Shown here: positions 1 to 7,741 of the stretch, piece by piece
Layout: each line of letters starts with the position of its first letter
Position numbering within the stretch: position 1 is the stretch's first letter
Position numbers and translations under genes: made by a program
The notes under the pieces: model-generated
What the model was told of the DNA's origin: nothing
Database searches by the model: none
Seen by the model: only the letters and a program-made list of their open reading frames with translations
DNA from: CAYRYU01 sp964428355
Lineage (GTDB): Bacteria > Muiribacteriota > Ozemobacteria > Ozemobacterales > Ozemobacteraceae
NCBI GenBank assembly: GCA_964428355.1
Contig: CAYRYU010000111.1
Coordinates: 1 to 22,615, forward strand
Direction of reading: 5' to 3'
DNA length: 22,615 nucleotides

Positions 1-41
1 AGCTGCTTCGAGGCAGACATCCGCCGTTTTCCAGTCAACCT

Positions 42-605
42 TCAGCTTGGGAGGGAAAACTTCGGGTCTTGGGTGTACCTCTCGGCTTCGCTGAATACGC
101 AGCCGCAATACCTCTGCCGGTACAAGCTGTTTTCTCGGGCAAAAACCCGTGTTTCGGGAAACCCGGGGCGTATGTCCCGATAATGGAAGAGAACGCCGGC
201 CTCCTTCCCCACGGTTTGCCCGGTTTCCTTGAGCATTTCGTGGTGCTGGTAGGGTGATACCAGGAGTGTCGTAGTAAAGGCGTCAATGTTGTTCGCCTGG
301 GCCGCCTTCGCCGCTGCCTGGAGACGCAGCCGGTAACATTCCGCACATCGTTCCCGTCCCGATCGCAGACCCACCGCCCGTAGGAATCTTTCCAGCCCAT
401 ACTCCGCTTCCCCAGAGAGGATTGGGAGCCCAAGGATTTCTGCGGCTCGAAGAAACGAAATGAAACGCGACCGATATTCCACGAAAGGGTGGATGTTGGG
501 GTTTTCCCAGAACAAAACCGGTTCCATTCCAGGGTCGAGCTGTCGGAAGGCCGGGACTGCTCCCCCAGTGCACGGCCCGCAACATGCGTGGATCAACAGC
601 TTCAT
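42..605 (-). CDS. queH: Epoxyqueuosine reductase QueH
   Basis: This 187-residue protein matches the QueH (former DUF208) family, the non-cobalamin enzyme that reduces epoxyqueuosine to queuosine at tRNA wobble position 34. The family's cysteines are visible: CCGPC at residues 8-12, a CAEC pair at 87 and 90, and YCGC at 167 and 169. QueH enzymes use these for an iron-sulfur cluster and redox chemistry. The length is normal and the protein is cytosolic, with no signal peptide. The ATG at 605 overlaps the miaB stop codon in an ATGA, so it is very likely translated by coupling to miaB. Downstream only 41 bases remain in the window. The function call rests on family motifs; nothing in the window contradicts it. 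Confidence 0.95.
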   Translation of the reverse strand: MKLLIHACCGPCTGGAVPAFRQLDPGMEPVLFWENPNIHPFVEYRSRFISFLRAAEILGLPILSGEAEYGLERFLRAVGLRSGRERCAECYRLRLQAAAKAAQANNIDAFTTTLLVSPYQHHEMLKETGQTVGKEAGVLFHYRDIRPGFPETRVFARENSLYRQRYCGCVFSEAERYTQDPKFSLPS

Positions 606-1927
606 GTTTCCTCCCCAGGGACCATCTTCCCGGAAAGGGTCCAGATCCGGGCCCGCTCGACCAGAACGTGGCGGAAATCACCGGGTTTCAGGTCCTCCCG
701 GGGGAAATCTATCACCCTGCCGCTCGCACTCTTTCCGAGAAGGTTGCCCGGGTCGCGCGAAGATGGCCCCTCAACAAGAACCTCGAGGGCACGACCGACA
801 AGCTTGCGGCTCTCTTCCAACGCGATTTTGTTCTGAACCTCAATCAGGCGGGAAAGGCGGCTTTTCCGCTCGGATTCCGGGACCATTCCAGGCAGAGAGG
901 CAGCGGGGGTTTCCTTCCGCGGGGAATAGAAATAGGTGTAAGCCGCTTCGAACCGGACCTCCTGGATCAGTTCGAGGGTCTGTCCGAACTCCTCTTCAGT
1001 TTCCGAGGGGAAACCGCAAATGATGTCGGTGGTCAGGCAGACTTCCGGAATTGTCCGCCGGACAAAATCTGCGAGCCCCAGGAAATCTGAACGCGTGTAT
1101 CCCCGGTTCATGAGCGCAAGGATGCGGTCGGAACCGGCTTGAACGGGAAGATGGAACTGGGGACAGACTTTCCCGAGGGCTCCGAGCCGAGAAATGGCTT
1201 CCCGGGAGAAATCCCGGGGATGGGAAGTCAGGAACCGGATCCAATGGATTCCCTCCACCTGGGCAACAGATTCGCACAACTCGGCAAAACCTTCCTTCAG
1301 GCCGAGATCCTTTCCGAAAACATTCACGTTCTGCCCAAGGAGAGTGACCTCCTTTACCCCGCGGGAGGCGAGATCCCGAATGAATCGGATGATCTCATCC
1401 GGGTTTCGGGACACCTCTGGCCCGCGAACGTATGGTACTATGCAGTAGGAGCAGTGATTTGTACAACCCCGGACGATATTCACGAACGCGGAGAACGGCT
1501 TGTCAAGGACAATTCCGTCGGCGGTTTCTCCATCGAAGGCTCCTAGACCCAGGAAGCCCCCCGCGGATTTTCCTTTCGCAGCCTTTTCAAGGATCTCGGG
1601 AAGTCGCTCAATATCGTTCGGCCCCAAAACGAAATCAAGGATTGGAAGGTCGGAAAAAAGCTTTTCACGATCCTTCTGGGGGACGCAACCGGCAATCCCG
1701 ATAAGGAGGCGCGGGTTCTCCCCCTTCAGCCCGGCCAATGCCCTGACGCGGCTGAAGAGGCGCTGCTCGGCGTGTTCCCTGACACAACAACTATTGAACA
1801 GGATGAGATCCGCTTCCCGCTCATCGAGAGCCTCTGAAAAACCCTCCGAGGCCAGGATTCCCCGGATCCGTTGTCCGTCAGCCTGGTTCATCTGGCACCC
1901 GAAAATGGTCAGGTGGTATTTCCGCAT
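602..1927 (-). CDS. miaB: tRNA-2-methylthio-N6-dimethylallyladenosine synthase MiaB
   Basis: This 441-residue radical-SAM methylthiotransferase adds the 2-methylthio group to i6A37 of tRNAs. The N-terminal UPF0004 domain carries the auxiliary-cluster cysteines C11 (GCQMN), C47 (NSCCVRE) and C81 (GCVPQ). The radical-SAM CxxxCxxC lies at 155, 159 and 162 (RGCTNHCSYC), followed by YVRGPEVSR, which favours MiaB over RimO or MtaB. A TRAM domain occupies about residues 375-435. The open frame extends upstream to a GTG at 1984, but the ATG at 1927 is preceded by GGAG at good spacing and begins MRKYHLTIFGCQMN, the usual MiaB N-terminus. It is the first gene of a two-gene unit with queH. Confidence 0.96.
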   Translation of the reverse strand: MRKYHLTIFGCQMNQADGQRIRGILASEGFSEALDEREADLILFNSCCVREHAEQRLFSRVRALAGLKGENPRLLIGIAGCVPQKDREKLFSDLPILDFVLGPNDIERLPEILEKAAKGKSAGGFLGLGAFDGETADGIVLDKPFSAFVNIVRGCTNHCSYCIVPYVRGPEVSRNPDEIIRFIRDLASRGVKEVTLLGQNVNVFGKDLGLKEGFAELCESVAQVEGIHWIRFLTSHPRDFSREAISRLGALGKVCPQFHLPVQAGSDRILALMNRGYTRSDFLGLADFVRRTIPEVCLTTDIICGFPSETEEEFGQTLELIQEVRFEAAYTYFYSPRKETPAASLPGMVPESERKSRLSRLIEVQNKIALEESRKLVGRALEVLVEGPSSRDPGNLLGKSASGRVIDFPREDLKPGDFRHVLVERARIWTLSGKMVPGEET

Positions 1928-2136
1928 TCCACGCTCCGACTCGATTTTACCAAAGAACTCGGTGTCATGTTGCAGAATTTTCACGGGCTCTGGAGGAAAG
2001 TGTGCGGTGGGGACCCTTTTTCCAGGGACAGGTAACCCCTCGGAGAAAGCGTCCCCTGGCTCAAGGAAAAATCAGTAATGTGGCACCGATTTTTACGGCA
2101 CCGATTTTTCAACGGAAGGGGAGTGGGGGTCGTTAA
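1928..2136. other. Divergent intergenic region with hairpin and 15-bp tandem repeat
   Basis: This gap separates miaB (minus) from the membrane protein (plus). It contains an inverted repeat, CCAGGGAC at 2022-2029 against GTCCCCTGG at 2051-2059, with one bulged base and no following T-run, so it is not a convincing terminator. It also contains the tandem repeat at 2082-2111, listed separately. I could not assign a clear sigma-70 promoter to either gene. Confidence 0.5.
2082..2111. repeat. Two tandem copies of a 15-bp unit
   Basis: GGCACCGATTTTT occurs at 2082-2094 and again at 2097-2109, giving a 15-bp period. The first copy also pairs with an upstream AAAAATC (2067-2073), because GATTTTT at 2088-2094 is its exact inverse complement across 14 bases. 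Possible roles are a repressor operator pair or the remnant of a dispersed REP-like element; the sequence alone does not decide. Confidence 0.6.
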
Positions 2137-2706
2137 ATGGGTGCCCGAATTGGGGGAAGTTTCGTGGGAGGTTTCGAGGTGAAGGATCAGGCAGAAGTCG
2201 GAATCAAGCCGGAGGAAACAGTTTTCTCCGAGGGCGGGGGGCAGGCTCTTGAACCGGAAATCAGGGAACACCGATTCCGTTTGGGGGGAATTCTCTCCAT
2301 TTTCGTGGCAGTAATGGGTTTTGGTTGCCCGTTCCTACGTGGGCAGGGTTCCTTGTCGCTGGACATCTGGTTCCTGGGTGAAGGCGAGGCCATCGGCGCC
2401 CTCTGGTTTCTTGCTGCCGCGGCCTTCTTCTTCTTCCTCAGGTCCTATTTCGCCTCACTAACCTGCCTGGTTTTCGCGAACCTCGTCCTTTCCGATGTCA
2501 CCGGAAAGTTGACCTGGTCCAAAGGCCATCTGATCCTGGGAAAGCGATTCTCCCAGTCGACGCATCTTTCCGATCTCGTGGGAAAGAGCCTTGACCTGGG
2601 ATACGGGTTCTACATAATCAAAGCCGGGCTGTTCATCGCCATCATCGCGACATTGGTTTCGGGCCTCTCCTCAAAAACCACTGGCCAGCCCCCTGATGAC
2701 GACTGA
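2137..2706 (+). CDS. Small membrane protein of unknown function
   Basis: This 189-residue protein is not one I recognise. Residues about 1-46 are polar and acidic. Hydrophobic segments follow at about 49-65 (LGGILSIFVAVMGFGCPF), 86-100 (IGALWFLAAAAFFFF), 105-118, and near the C-terminus at about 162-178 (AGLFIAIIATLVSGL). The protein ends in a hydrophilic tail with three aspartates. It is probably a four-helix inner-membrane protein. Start choice is uncertain: the ATG at 2137 has GGGGG about seven bases upstream, while an in-frame GTG at 2179 has GGGAGG with a seven-base spacer and gives a 175-residue product. The gene stands alone, divergent from miaB and convergent with the next gene. Confidence 0.7.
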   Translation: MGARIGGSFVGGFEVKDQAEVGIKPEETVFSEGGGQALEPEIREHRFRLGGILSIFVAVMGFGCPFLRGQGSLSLDIWFLGEGEAIGALWFLAAAAFFFFLRSYFASLTCLVFANLVLSDVTGKLTWSKGHLILGKRFSQSTHLSDLVGKSLDLGYGFYIIKAGLFIAIIATLVSGLSSKTTGQPPDDD

Positions 2707-2802
2707 GAAAATATTTGCGGCCCCGAGGGTCGGGAAATCGCAAAAACCAGGGCAGCCCCCCCCACTTTTACGGGAAGGCCGCCCTCAAAGGTCATTTTCG
2801 GG
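2707..2802. terminator. Possible bidirectional terminator between convergent genes
   Basis: Two imperfect hairpins lie between the convergent stop codons. CCCGA at 2722-2726 pairs with TCGGG at 2730-2734 around a GGG loop. AGGGCAGCC at 2749-2757 pairs with GGCCGCCCT at 2777-2785 with one mismatch. On the minus strand the second hairpin is followed by GGTTTTTG. The loop is long and the T-run short, so this is only moderately convincing. Confidence 0.35.
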
Positions 2803-3684
2803 TCAGAGCTCTCCCCAAACTTCGTCAATATCGTGATAGGCTTCGTCGATCACGGCGTGAAAAGCCTTGTGCATAACCTGCCAGTCGAAACCACCCTTCC
2901 GGATAACCCGGAGACTCGTTTCCACATTGCGGACAAGCAGATGGTTGATCTTGGCGAGTTTCTGCTGGGAATCCTGAGGAAGGGCGTTCCGGTTTGAAAC
3001 GACGTATTCGATCATCTTTGCTCCGATATGAAGAACCTGGGAGTGCAGAACCGCGACCCTTTTCAGCTCCTCCGGCCGGGGGCAGGCAACCTCCTTTGGA
3101 GTGGGAGTCCAGCGGTGGTCTTCATCCTGGTTAACCAGGAATGCGGAAATGATCCTGAGTTCATCCCGGATGACCTCCCGCTCGAAGTCGGGGGAAAGCC
3201 TGATTCTGGGACATTTCAACCCATTGAAAACCGCCGTCGCATCAGCGGTCCCCTTCTTGATGATCTCGCCCATCTGTTGTTCGCCTTTTTTCCAGATCGC
3301 GATATCGGGGCTGTTGCAAAACCCGATGGAGAGGTCGAACCCTTCCAACCTGGCATGGACGGCGTCCAAGGCCGACTCGACTTCCCGACCAAGGAACTTC
3401 TTCTCGGGACGGATGACCCAGCGCGCAAGAGCGGGAGCAGCGACATTGCTAACCTGGCGGCAGAAATACGAAAGCCCCGCCCGGGAATCGTTCCCGCCCT
3501 CAAACTCGGGGTTCCACAGCTCATCCAGGATTATCTTCACCACCCCCCATTTGGCGCAGGCGGCAACCAAATGCTCTGCGGTTTCCTTCTGGGGATCGTC
3601 GGCCCAGGTAGGGGTCGATCCGAAGGAGGAAAGAACGGAAACGAAAAGGCCAACAAGAACGAGGAACCGGAATCTGGATTTCAT
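2803..3684 (-). CDS. Secreted helical protein of unknown function
   Basis: This 293-residue protein has a clear Sec signal peptide (MKSRFRF, hydrophobic core 7-21, probable cleavage after TWA at residue 28). The mature part is mostly helical and charged, without a domain I recognise. It has five cysteines (contexts AACAKW, YFCRQ, GFCNS, LKCPR, VACPR), so disulfides are possible in the periplasm. The frame opens five codons earlier at 3699, but the ATG at 3684 sits just behind GGGGGGA, a good ribosome-binding site, and starts a textbook signal peptide. A possible extended -10 box (TGGTAAGAT on the minus strand) lies about 32 bases upstream. The gene appears to be monocistronic. Confidence 0.8.
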   Translation of the reverse strand: MKSRFRFLVLVGLFVSVLSSFGSTPTWADDPQKETAEHLVAACAKWGVVKIILDELWNPEFEGGNDSRAGLSYFCRQVSNVAAPALARWVIRPEKKFLGREVESALDAVHARLEGFDLSIGFCNSPDIAIWKKGEQQMGEIIKKGTADATAVFNGLKCPRIRLSPDFEREVIRDELRIISAFLVNQDEDHRWTPTPKEVACPRPEELKRVAVLHSQVLHIGAKMIEYVVSNRNALPQDSQQKLAKINHLLVRNVETSLRVIRKGGFDWQVMHKAFHAVIDEAYHDIDEVWGEL

Positions 3685-3710
3685 TTTTCCCCCCATCAAG
3701 AGAATTCACA

Positions 3711-3723
3711 GGTAAATCTTACC
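3711..3723 (-). promoter_or_regulatory. Near-palindromic upstream site, possible extended -10 promoter
   Basis: GGTAAATCTTACC is an inverted repeat (GGTAA/TTACC around ATC). On the minus strand it reads TGGTAAGAT, an extended -10-like box 32 bases before the ATG at 3684. No good -35 box is visible. Closely related sites lie at 10841 and 18728, also upstream of genes. Confidence 0.4.
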
Positions 3724-3762
3724 ACGGCAAACCCCCGATTGCCCATCTCGAGACGGGGGGAA

Positions 3763-3790
3763 AAAAAGGAGCCCGCCTAAAAGGCGGGCC
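3763..3790 (-). terminator. Intrinsic terminator of the amino-sugar salvage operon
   Basis: Read on the minus strand, a perfect 8-bp GC-rich stem (AGGCGGGC/GCCCGCCT at 3782-3789 and 3771-3778) closes a three-base loop and is followed by TCC and seven T residues. This is a classical Rho-independent terminator. It lies about 100 bases after the lipoprotein stop codon and probably ends the transcript that starts near 10835. Confidence 0.85.
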
Positions 3791-3885
3791 GAACATCAAA
3801 TTGGAGGTATTAGAACTGGAGGATTACGAGAACTGAAATCGACAGGGTCCGTTGGTTACCGATTATTGGTTTCCTAATCCGAGGA

Positions 3886-4086
3886 TCACCTTGTTCCGCT
3901 ACTGATCTGGTGCATGAAAGCGTCCCACTCAGCCCCGTTGTTGGGGCCGAGGTTCCCGGGACCGACGGTGTAGATCCCTTCCTTTTTGGCGACATCGGCA
4001 TCATCCGCTCCGCAACCGGTCAAAGCCGCGGGCAGGAAGATGAGGGACAGAATGACGAACATCCACGTAAGAGTCCGAGCGTTCAT
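3886..4086 (-). CDS. Small lipoprotein, 66 residues, unknown function
   Basis: The chosen start, ATG at 4086, follows GGAGA at good spacing. It yields a 66-residue protein with a lipoprotein signal peptide: MNARTLT, a hydrophobic core, then the lipobox LTGC with Cys25. The mature lipoprotein is only about 42 residues and ends in a short segment rich in Gly, Pro and Asn (VGPGNLGPNNGAEW). The open frame continues upstream to 4134, but that start adds a polar extension that would spoil the signal. It lies 67 bases after the SpoIID-like gene on the same strand and before the operon terminator, so it is plausibly the last gene of that operon. Its function is unknown. Confidence 0.72.
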   Translation of the reverse strand: MNARTLTWMFVILSLIFLPAALTGCGADDADVAKKEGIYTVGPGNLGPNNGAEWDAFMHQISSGTR

Positions 4087-4153
4087 GAAATTTCTCCAGA
4101 AATTGAATTCCATACATCCATTCGGCAGATTCACGCGGATTCCTTAGCCCGGA

Positions 4154-5767
4154 TCAGTAAAACTTAACCAGTTTGCTACCGGGAAAATAATGAAGGAGGA
4201 TGGGCTCGAACCCCATACCCTTTTTGGCGAGCGCTTGGGCCCCCGTCTGGCACATTCCAACCCCATGGCCCCACCCGGCACCCGTGAACTTCGCTCCAGA
4301 AAGGAAGCCATGATTGTCCCAGGTCCAGGCGACGATGAAACATGCGCTCCGCAACCCTCCGAACAACTTCCGGATGTTGAGCTCCTTCATGATCGTCCGG
4401 GTGCCTTTTTCCCCGGTCAACGTCAACCTGTAGATCCGGCCGGATTTTCCCCGGACGAAATCCGAGACTTTCTTCAATCGTCCAACCCCAGCCGCTTCAA
4501 CCACGGCTTTCCACTCGGCATCCGAGAGGGTTTTCGACCATCGGAACTTGTCTCCACCCTCGACGGTAGGGTCTTTGCAGTAGCAAGGTGGAGGCTTGAG
4601 AATGAAGGAAACCGCATCCTTTTCCTTTGTCAGGTCGAGATTCGGGGGATTGTCGCAGTCCCAGACACCCTGAAGAACCGGGTCCTCGGTGGTGGTCCAG
4701 ACGAGGTGGTTCGCCTCCCCGTGACCGCCACAGTTGGCGGCATATACCGCATCGACGATTGCGCCGTCCGGGCTGGTGAGCACCAATCCACGTGTGGGTG
4801 CGATCTTTCTTCCCACAGCAACGGATTCCGCGGATTCCCCGGAAAAAACCTGGCAGTGCTGCTCGGAACAGAATTCGAACCCTTCATTGATGTGGCGCAG
4901 TCCCGCTTTCGAGAGGATCTCTCCGCGGGCGGCGACGGCCTGGGCGCACAACGCCGCGGGGGCGGCCTTCGAGGATATCTCCGCGGGGACAACCCCCGCA
5001 AGTATCGTTTCCATACCAGTTTCAAGCACGCAATCGATCGAATCGTCCGCGCCCCATTGGCATGTCAGTTTTCCCCGGAACTCCCTGTCCGCATACCCAT
5101 GCCAGCTGTAACCCTTGGCATGCTCGACCTTGAGCAGCCGGACAAGACCCACGGGTTTCAGGAGGAGGGAATTCCCCATCGCGACATCCCTGGCCCCTAC
5201 CCGGAGGGATATTCCTCCCTCCGACCTCCGGACCACCTCTACGTAGATCCAGCTGGAGCTCGAGCCGGCAGCGAGCTCATCCACGAGTGCCTGGGCCTGA
5301 GCCTCCGATGCGAAGACCCCGACCCCGATCATCACGATCCTTCCGTCCCAGATCACGGTCCGGCCATCCTCCGAGAAGGATTGGCTTCCGATTTCCATCG
5401 TATGGAGAGGGCGACCGGTGGCTTTCCACTTTTCCATCGCGGCGGCCACTTTTTGAGGTTCGCGCAGGGGAACCGATTCGACCATGACGTGATACTTCTT
5501 GACTGCATGGTTCATGAGTTTTCCAGTAACCTTGAAAACCCCCTTGTTCGGAATCCGTCCTGATCTGCCGCCAAGCTCCCATTCCCCGCCCTGGGGGAAG
5601 CTGCCCTCGAATGTCCAGGGATACTCGGCCACCCGAACGCGAAGCCGTTTCTCTCCCTCGGCGAAGGAAGGGGGAAGAGAAAAAAAAGCGAGTATCACAA
5701 GGGGAAGAACTACGCAAAAAGCGGCCTTTCGAAGGCCGCCCAAAGAATTTCTGTTTGAACGATTCAT
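4154..5767 (-). CDS. SpoIID/LytB-domain protein, probable peptidoglycan lytic transglycosylase
   Basis: This 537-residue exported protein has a signal peptide (core about 15-32, cleavage near FAEG at 36). The middle (about 140-195) has a SPOR-like pattern that could bind glycan. The SpoIID domain covers about 250-537. ETILAGVVPAEI holds the family's catalytic glutamate (E263), and CSEQHC (300-305), the NCGGH motif (345-349) and the terminal GWGHGVGMCQTGA (498-510) are all present. SpoIID enzymes cleave denuded glycan strands; in sporulating Firmicutes they act in engulfment, but homologues occur in non-sporulating diderms. The ATG at 5767 follows AGGAGG and lies 15 bases after murQ, so it is cotranscribed with the salvage genes. 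Confidence 0.9.
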   Translation of the reverse strand: MNRSNRNSLGGLRKAAFCVVLPLVILAFFSLPPSFAEGEKRLRVRVAEYPWTFEGSFPQGGEWELGGRSGRIPNKGVFKVTGKLMNHAVKKYHVMVESVPLREPQKVAAAMEKWKATGRPLHTMEIGSQSFSEDGRTVIWDGRIVMIGVGVFASEAQAQALVDELAAGSSSSWIYVEVVRRSEGGISLRVGARDVAMGNSLLLKPVGLVRLLKVEHAKGYSWHGYADREFRGKLTCQWGADDSIDCVLETGMETILAGVVPAEISSKAAPAALCAQAVAARGEILSKAGLRHINEGFEFCSEQHCQVFSGESAESVAVGRKIAPTRGLVLTSPDGAIVDAVYAANCGGHGEANHLVWTTTEDPVLQGVWDCDNPPNLDLTKEKDAVSFILKPPPCYCKDPTVEGGDKFRWSKTLSDAEWKAVVEAAGVGRLKKVSDFVRGKSGRIYRLTLTGEKGTRTIMKELNIRKLFGGLRSACFIVAWTWDNHGFLSGAKFTGAGWGHGVGMCQTGAQALAKKGMGFEPILLHYFPGSKLVKFY

Positions 5768-5782
5768 GGGTCCTCCTGCCTT

Positions 5783-6703
5783 TCAGTCCTGGGATTCGCC
5801 AAGGGCCTTGTAGAGGAAACCGCCCGCAGCGTTGAGAGCAGCCATGGCTTCCTCCCGTGTTCCGCCCTTCCGGGCGATGTAGATTGCCAGTTTGGCTTCG
5901 CCTCCCGCTTTTGCGAGGCACTCCTCCGCCTGCTCCGGAAGGACCTCTCCACCCTCGGAGACGATCCTGGCGGCCCTTTTCCGAAGCTTCTCGTTGGTTG
6001 CCCTCACGTCCACCATCAGGTTCTGGTACACCTTTCCGATCCTTATCATCGATGCGGTCGTGAGCATGTTCAGGACGATTTTACACGCCGTGCCGCTCTT
6101 GAGGCGGGTGGACCCCGCGACGATCTCGGGACCGACGACGGGGTTGATAAGGACATCGGTCCTGGGGAGTTCTCCGTAGGGATTACAGGTCAGCAAAACC
6201 GTCCTGCAGCCGAGCCCGGACGCGAACTCGAGCCCCGCCACGACGTAAGGGGTGAAACCTGATGCGGTGATTCCCACCACCACATCGCGTTCGGCGAGAC
6301 GGATTCCCTTGAGATCCCTGGGTGCAGCCTGGCGATCGTCCTCGGCACCCTCTGCGGCATGGGTCACGGCGTTGGTTCCCCCCGCGATCAGGGCGACCAC
6401 CTGCCCCGGATCCACACCGAATGTCGGAGGGCATTCCGAGGCATCGAGAACGCCCAGGCGTCCGGACGTCCCCGCCCCGACATAGACAAGACGTCCGCCC
6501 TTGCGGAACGCTTCCACCACCAGGTCCACCGCCTGCCTTACAGGCTCGGCCACGGCTTCAATCGCGGTGGAAACTGCTTTGTCTTCCTGGATCATGAGTC
6601 TCACGAGATCGCGGGTTCCCAACCGGTCGATGAAAATCGTCCGGGGGTTGCGCGACTCGGTCAAAGAAGCTGGGCGTTCCTTACGGGAATCGCCGACGGT
6701 CAT
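5783..6703 (-). CDS. murQ: N-acetylmuramic acid 6-phosphate etherase MurQ
   Basis: This 306-residue SIS-domain enzyme cleaves the lactyl ether of MurNAc-6-phosphate, giving GlcNAc-6-phosphate and D-lactate in the cytosol. Diagnostic motifs are TESRNPRT near the N-terminus, the phosphosugar-binding GAGTSGRLG (76-84), DASECPPTFG with the presumed catalytic Glu90 (corresponding to E. coli Glu83), and AEGAEDD with Glu121 (corresponding to Glu114). A C-terminal UBA-like helical tail (about 262-300) is normal for the family. The frame extends 20 codons upstream to 6763, but GGAGGAAGGAACC immediately before the ATG at 6703 fixes the start. It lies 66 bases after the kinase gene and directly before the SpoIID-like gene. 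Confidence 0.97.
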   Translation of the reverse strand: MTVGDSRKERPASLTESRNPRTIFIDRLGTRDLVRLMIQEDKAVSTAIEAVAEPVRQAVDLVVEAFRKGGRLVYVGAGTSGRLGVLDASECPPTFGVDPGQVVALIAGGTNAVTHAAEGAEDDRQAAPRDLKGIRLAERDVVVGITASGFTPYVVAGLEFASGLGCRTVLLTCNPYGELPRTDVLINPVVGPEIVAGSTRLKSGTACKIVLNMLTTASMIRIGKVYQNLMVDVRATNEKLRKRAARIVSEGGEVLPEQAEECLAKAGGEAKLAIYIARKGGTREEAMAALNAAGGFLYKALGESQD

Positions 6704-6769
6704 GGTTCCTTCCTCCTGGTCGTTTTCTTGTTTCCGCGGCCCAGGCCACGAAATCTGGTTCATCTGGTG

Positions 6770-7741
6770 CTACCTGGAAATCCTTTCGAGGGCGGGTTCC
6801 CATTCGGAAGAGGGGATTCCCCGTTCGAGCAGTGACAGGATGAGCGGGCCGAATTCCGGGGAAAAGCGCGCCGTTGCCAGGGAAAGCCGGGAGCCAAGTC
6901 CTTTTTCGAGCTCCTCACCCGCCAACCGGGGAAATTCCGGCCATTTCTCCCAAAGCCCACCGACCCCGGTGAGCGAAAGGGGATCGGGGTGGGAGAACAT
7001 CCCCGAGAGGGATGCAAGGGCTTTCTTCCATTCTGCGAACGAGTGCCGGATTTTTCCGATTGCAAAGGGACATTTCATGTCAAAAGCAGAAGCGAGGAGC
7101 GGAGCGAATTCTCCCAGAAGCCTTTGGGGTGTCGAGGAAGAGTAGACGAGATCGATCAGGTCGGATTTGTCCCGGGGGGCATCGGGAAAACCCTGTCGAT
7201 ACAGCTTCAGGAGGACCTCCCCCTCGGGGTAACCCTCGAACCCAGAAAGAACTCCCTGAAGAGCCCAACGCCCAAAAGCCGCTCCGGATGGCATTTCATC
7301 GAAATGGAAACCCCATCCTCCGCGTCTGATCGCTTTTCCAAGCGAGCGGGCAAAAAGGACGGACCCAGTCCCGTTCACCGAAAGGACCCCATCCCCCCCC
7401 CCAAAGGCGGCGGCATGGTTTGCCTCAAAATCGCGGTAGATGCGGATTCCAGAGCATGGAAGGGAAAGATCCGCGGCGAGAATCCCGATTCGCCTGGCAT
7501 CGGGCTCGAGTCTCGCCCCTGCGGCTCCGAGATACCAGACTCCGGAGTTGCCCGTTCCGGCGGCTTTCACCTCCCCACCGAGCTTGAGAAGGAATTCCGC
7601 CAGCTCCAGATCGACCATCGCCCTGAAGTTCTTCGATTGGATCGAGAACCGACGAAGCAGGCGGGACGGCCACGAAACCACGACCCCACGGGCCTTGGAT
7701 CCCCCGATGTCGACGGAAACGACAACCTCATCCTGGTTCAT
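6770..7741 (-). CDS. BadF/BcrA-family sugar kinase, probable MurNAc/GlcNAc kinase (MurK-like)
   Basis: This 323-residue ASKHA-fold kinase is of the BadF/BadG/BcrA/BcrD type, the family of GlcNAc kinases and of clostridial MurK, which phosphorylates MurNAc and GlcNAc. Visible motifs are the phosphate-1 loop DIGGSKARG near residue 11, GAAGARLEPD, DFEANHAAAFGG, the phosphate-2 loop NGTGSV, and GGWGFHFDEMPSGAAFGR. The last replaces the usual GGWG..LGDEGSG..IGR, so this member is divergent around the sugar/metal site. The ATG at 7741 overlaps the stop of the upstream permease in an ATGA. Its place between a transporter and murQ argues for MurNAc, or possibly a MurNAc-containing sugar, as substrate. 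Whether it can also act on 1,6-anhydroMurNAc cannot be told from the sequence. The frame continues far upstream antisense-like, but that part overlaps the permease gene. Confidence 0.85.
   Translation of the reverse strand: MNQDEVVVSVDIGGSKARGVVVSWPSRLLRRFSIQSKNFRAMVDLELAEFLLKLGGEVKAAGTGNSGVWYLGAAGARLEPDARRIGILAADLSLPCSGIRIYRDFEANHAAAFGGGDGVLSVNGTGSVLFARSLGKAIRRGGWGFHFDEMPSGAAFGRWALQGVLSGFEGYPEGEVLLKLYRQGFPDAPRDKSDLIDLVYSSSTPQRLLGEFAPLLASAFDMKCPFAIGKIRHSFAEWKKALASLSGMFSHPDPLSLTGVGGLWEKWPEFPRLAGEELEKGLGSRLSLATARFSPEFGPLILSLLERGIPSSEWEPALERISR

Noticed and set aside
1..20. Possible start of another minus-strand gene (ATG at 20-18, then SASKQ)
   Set aside because: Only seven codons are visible and no clear ribosome-binding site precedes it. 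It could be the next gene after queH, but it cannot be supported from this window.
2022..2059. Terminator at the CCAGGGAC/GTCCCCTGG hairpin
   Set aside because: The T-run lies before the stem on the plus strand, and no T-run follows on either strand. Neither adjacent gene ends there.
4190..5563. 457-codon plus-strand frame opposite the SpoIID-like gene
   Set aside because: It is antisense to a gene with all SpoIID motifs and shows no recognisable domain.
4154..5767. Evidence that the organism forms endospores
   Set aside because: SpoIID/LytB proteins occur in many non-sporulating diderms, and no other sporulation gene is present. The STAS protein likewise is not specific to sporulation.
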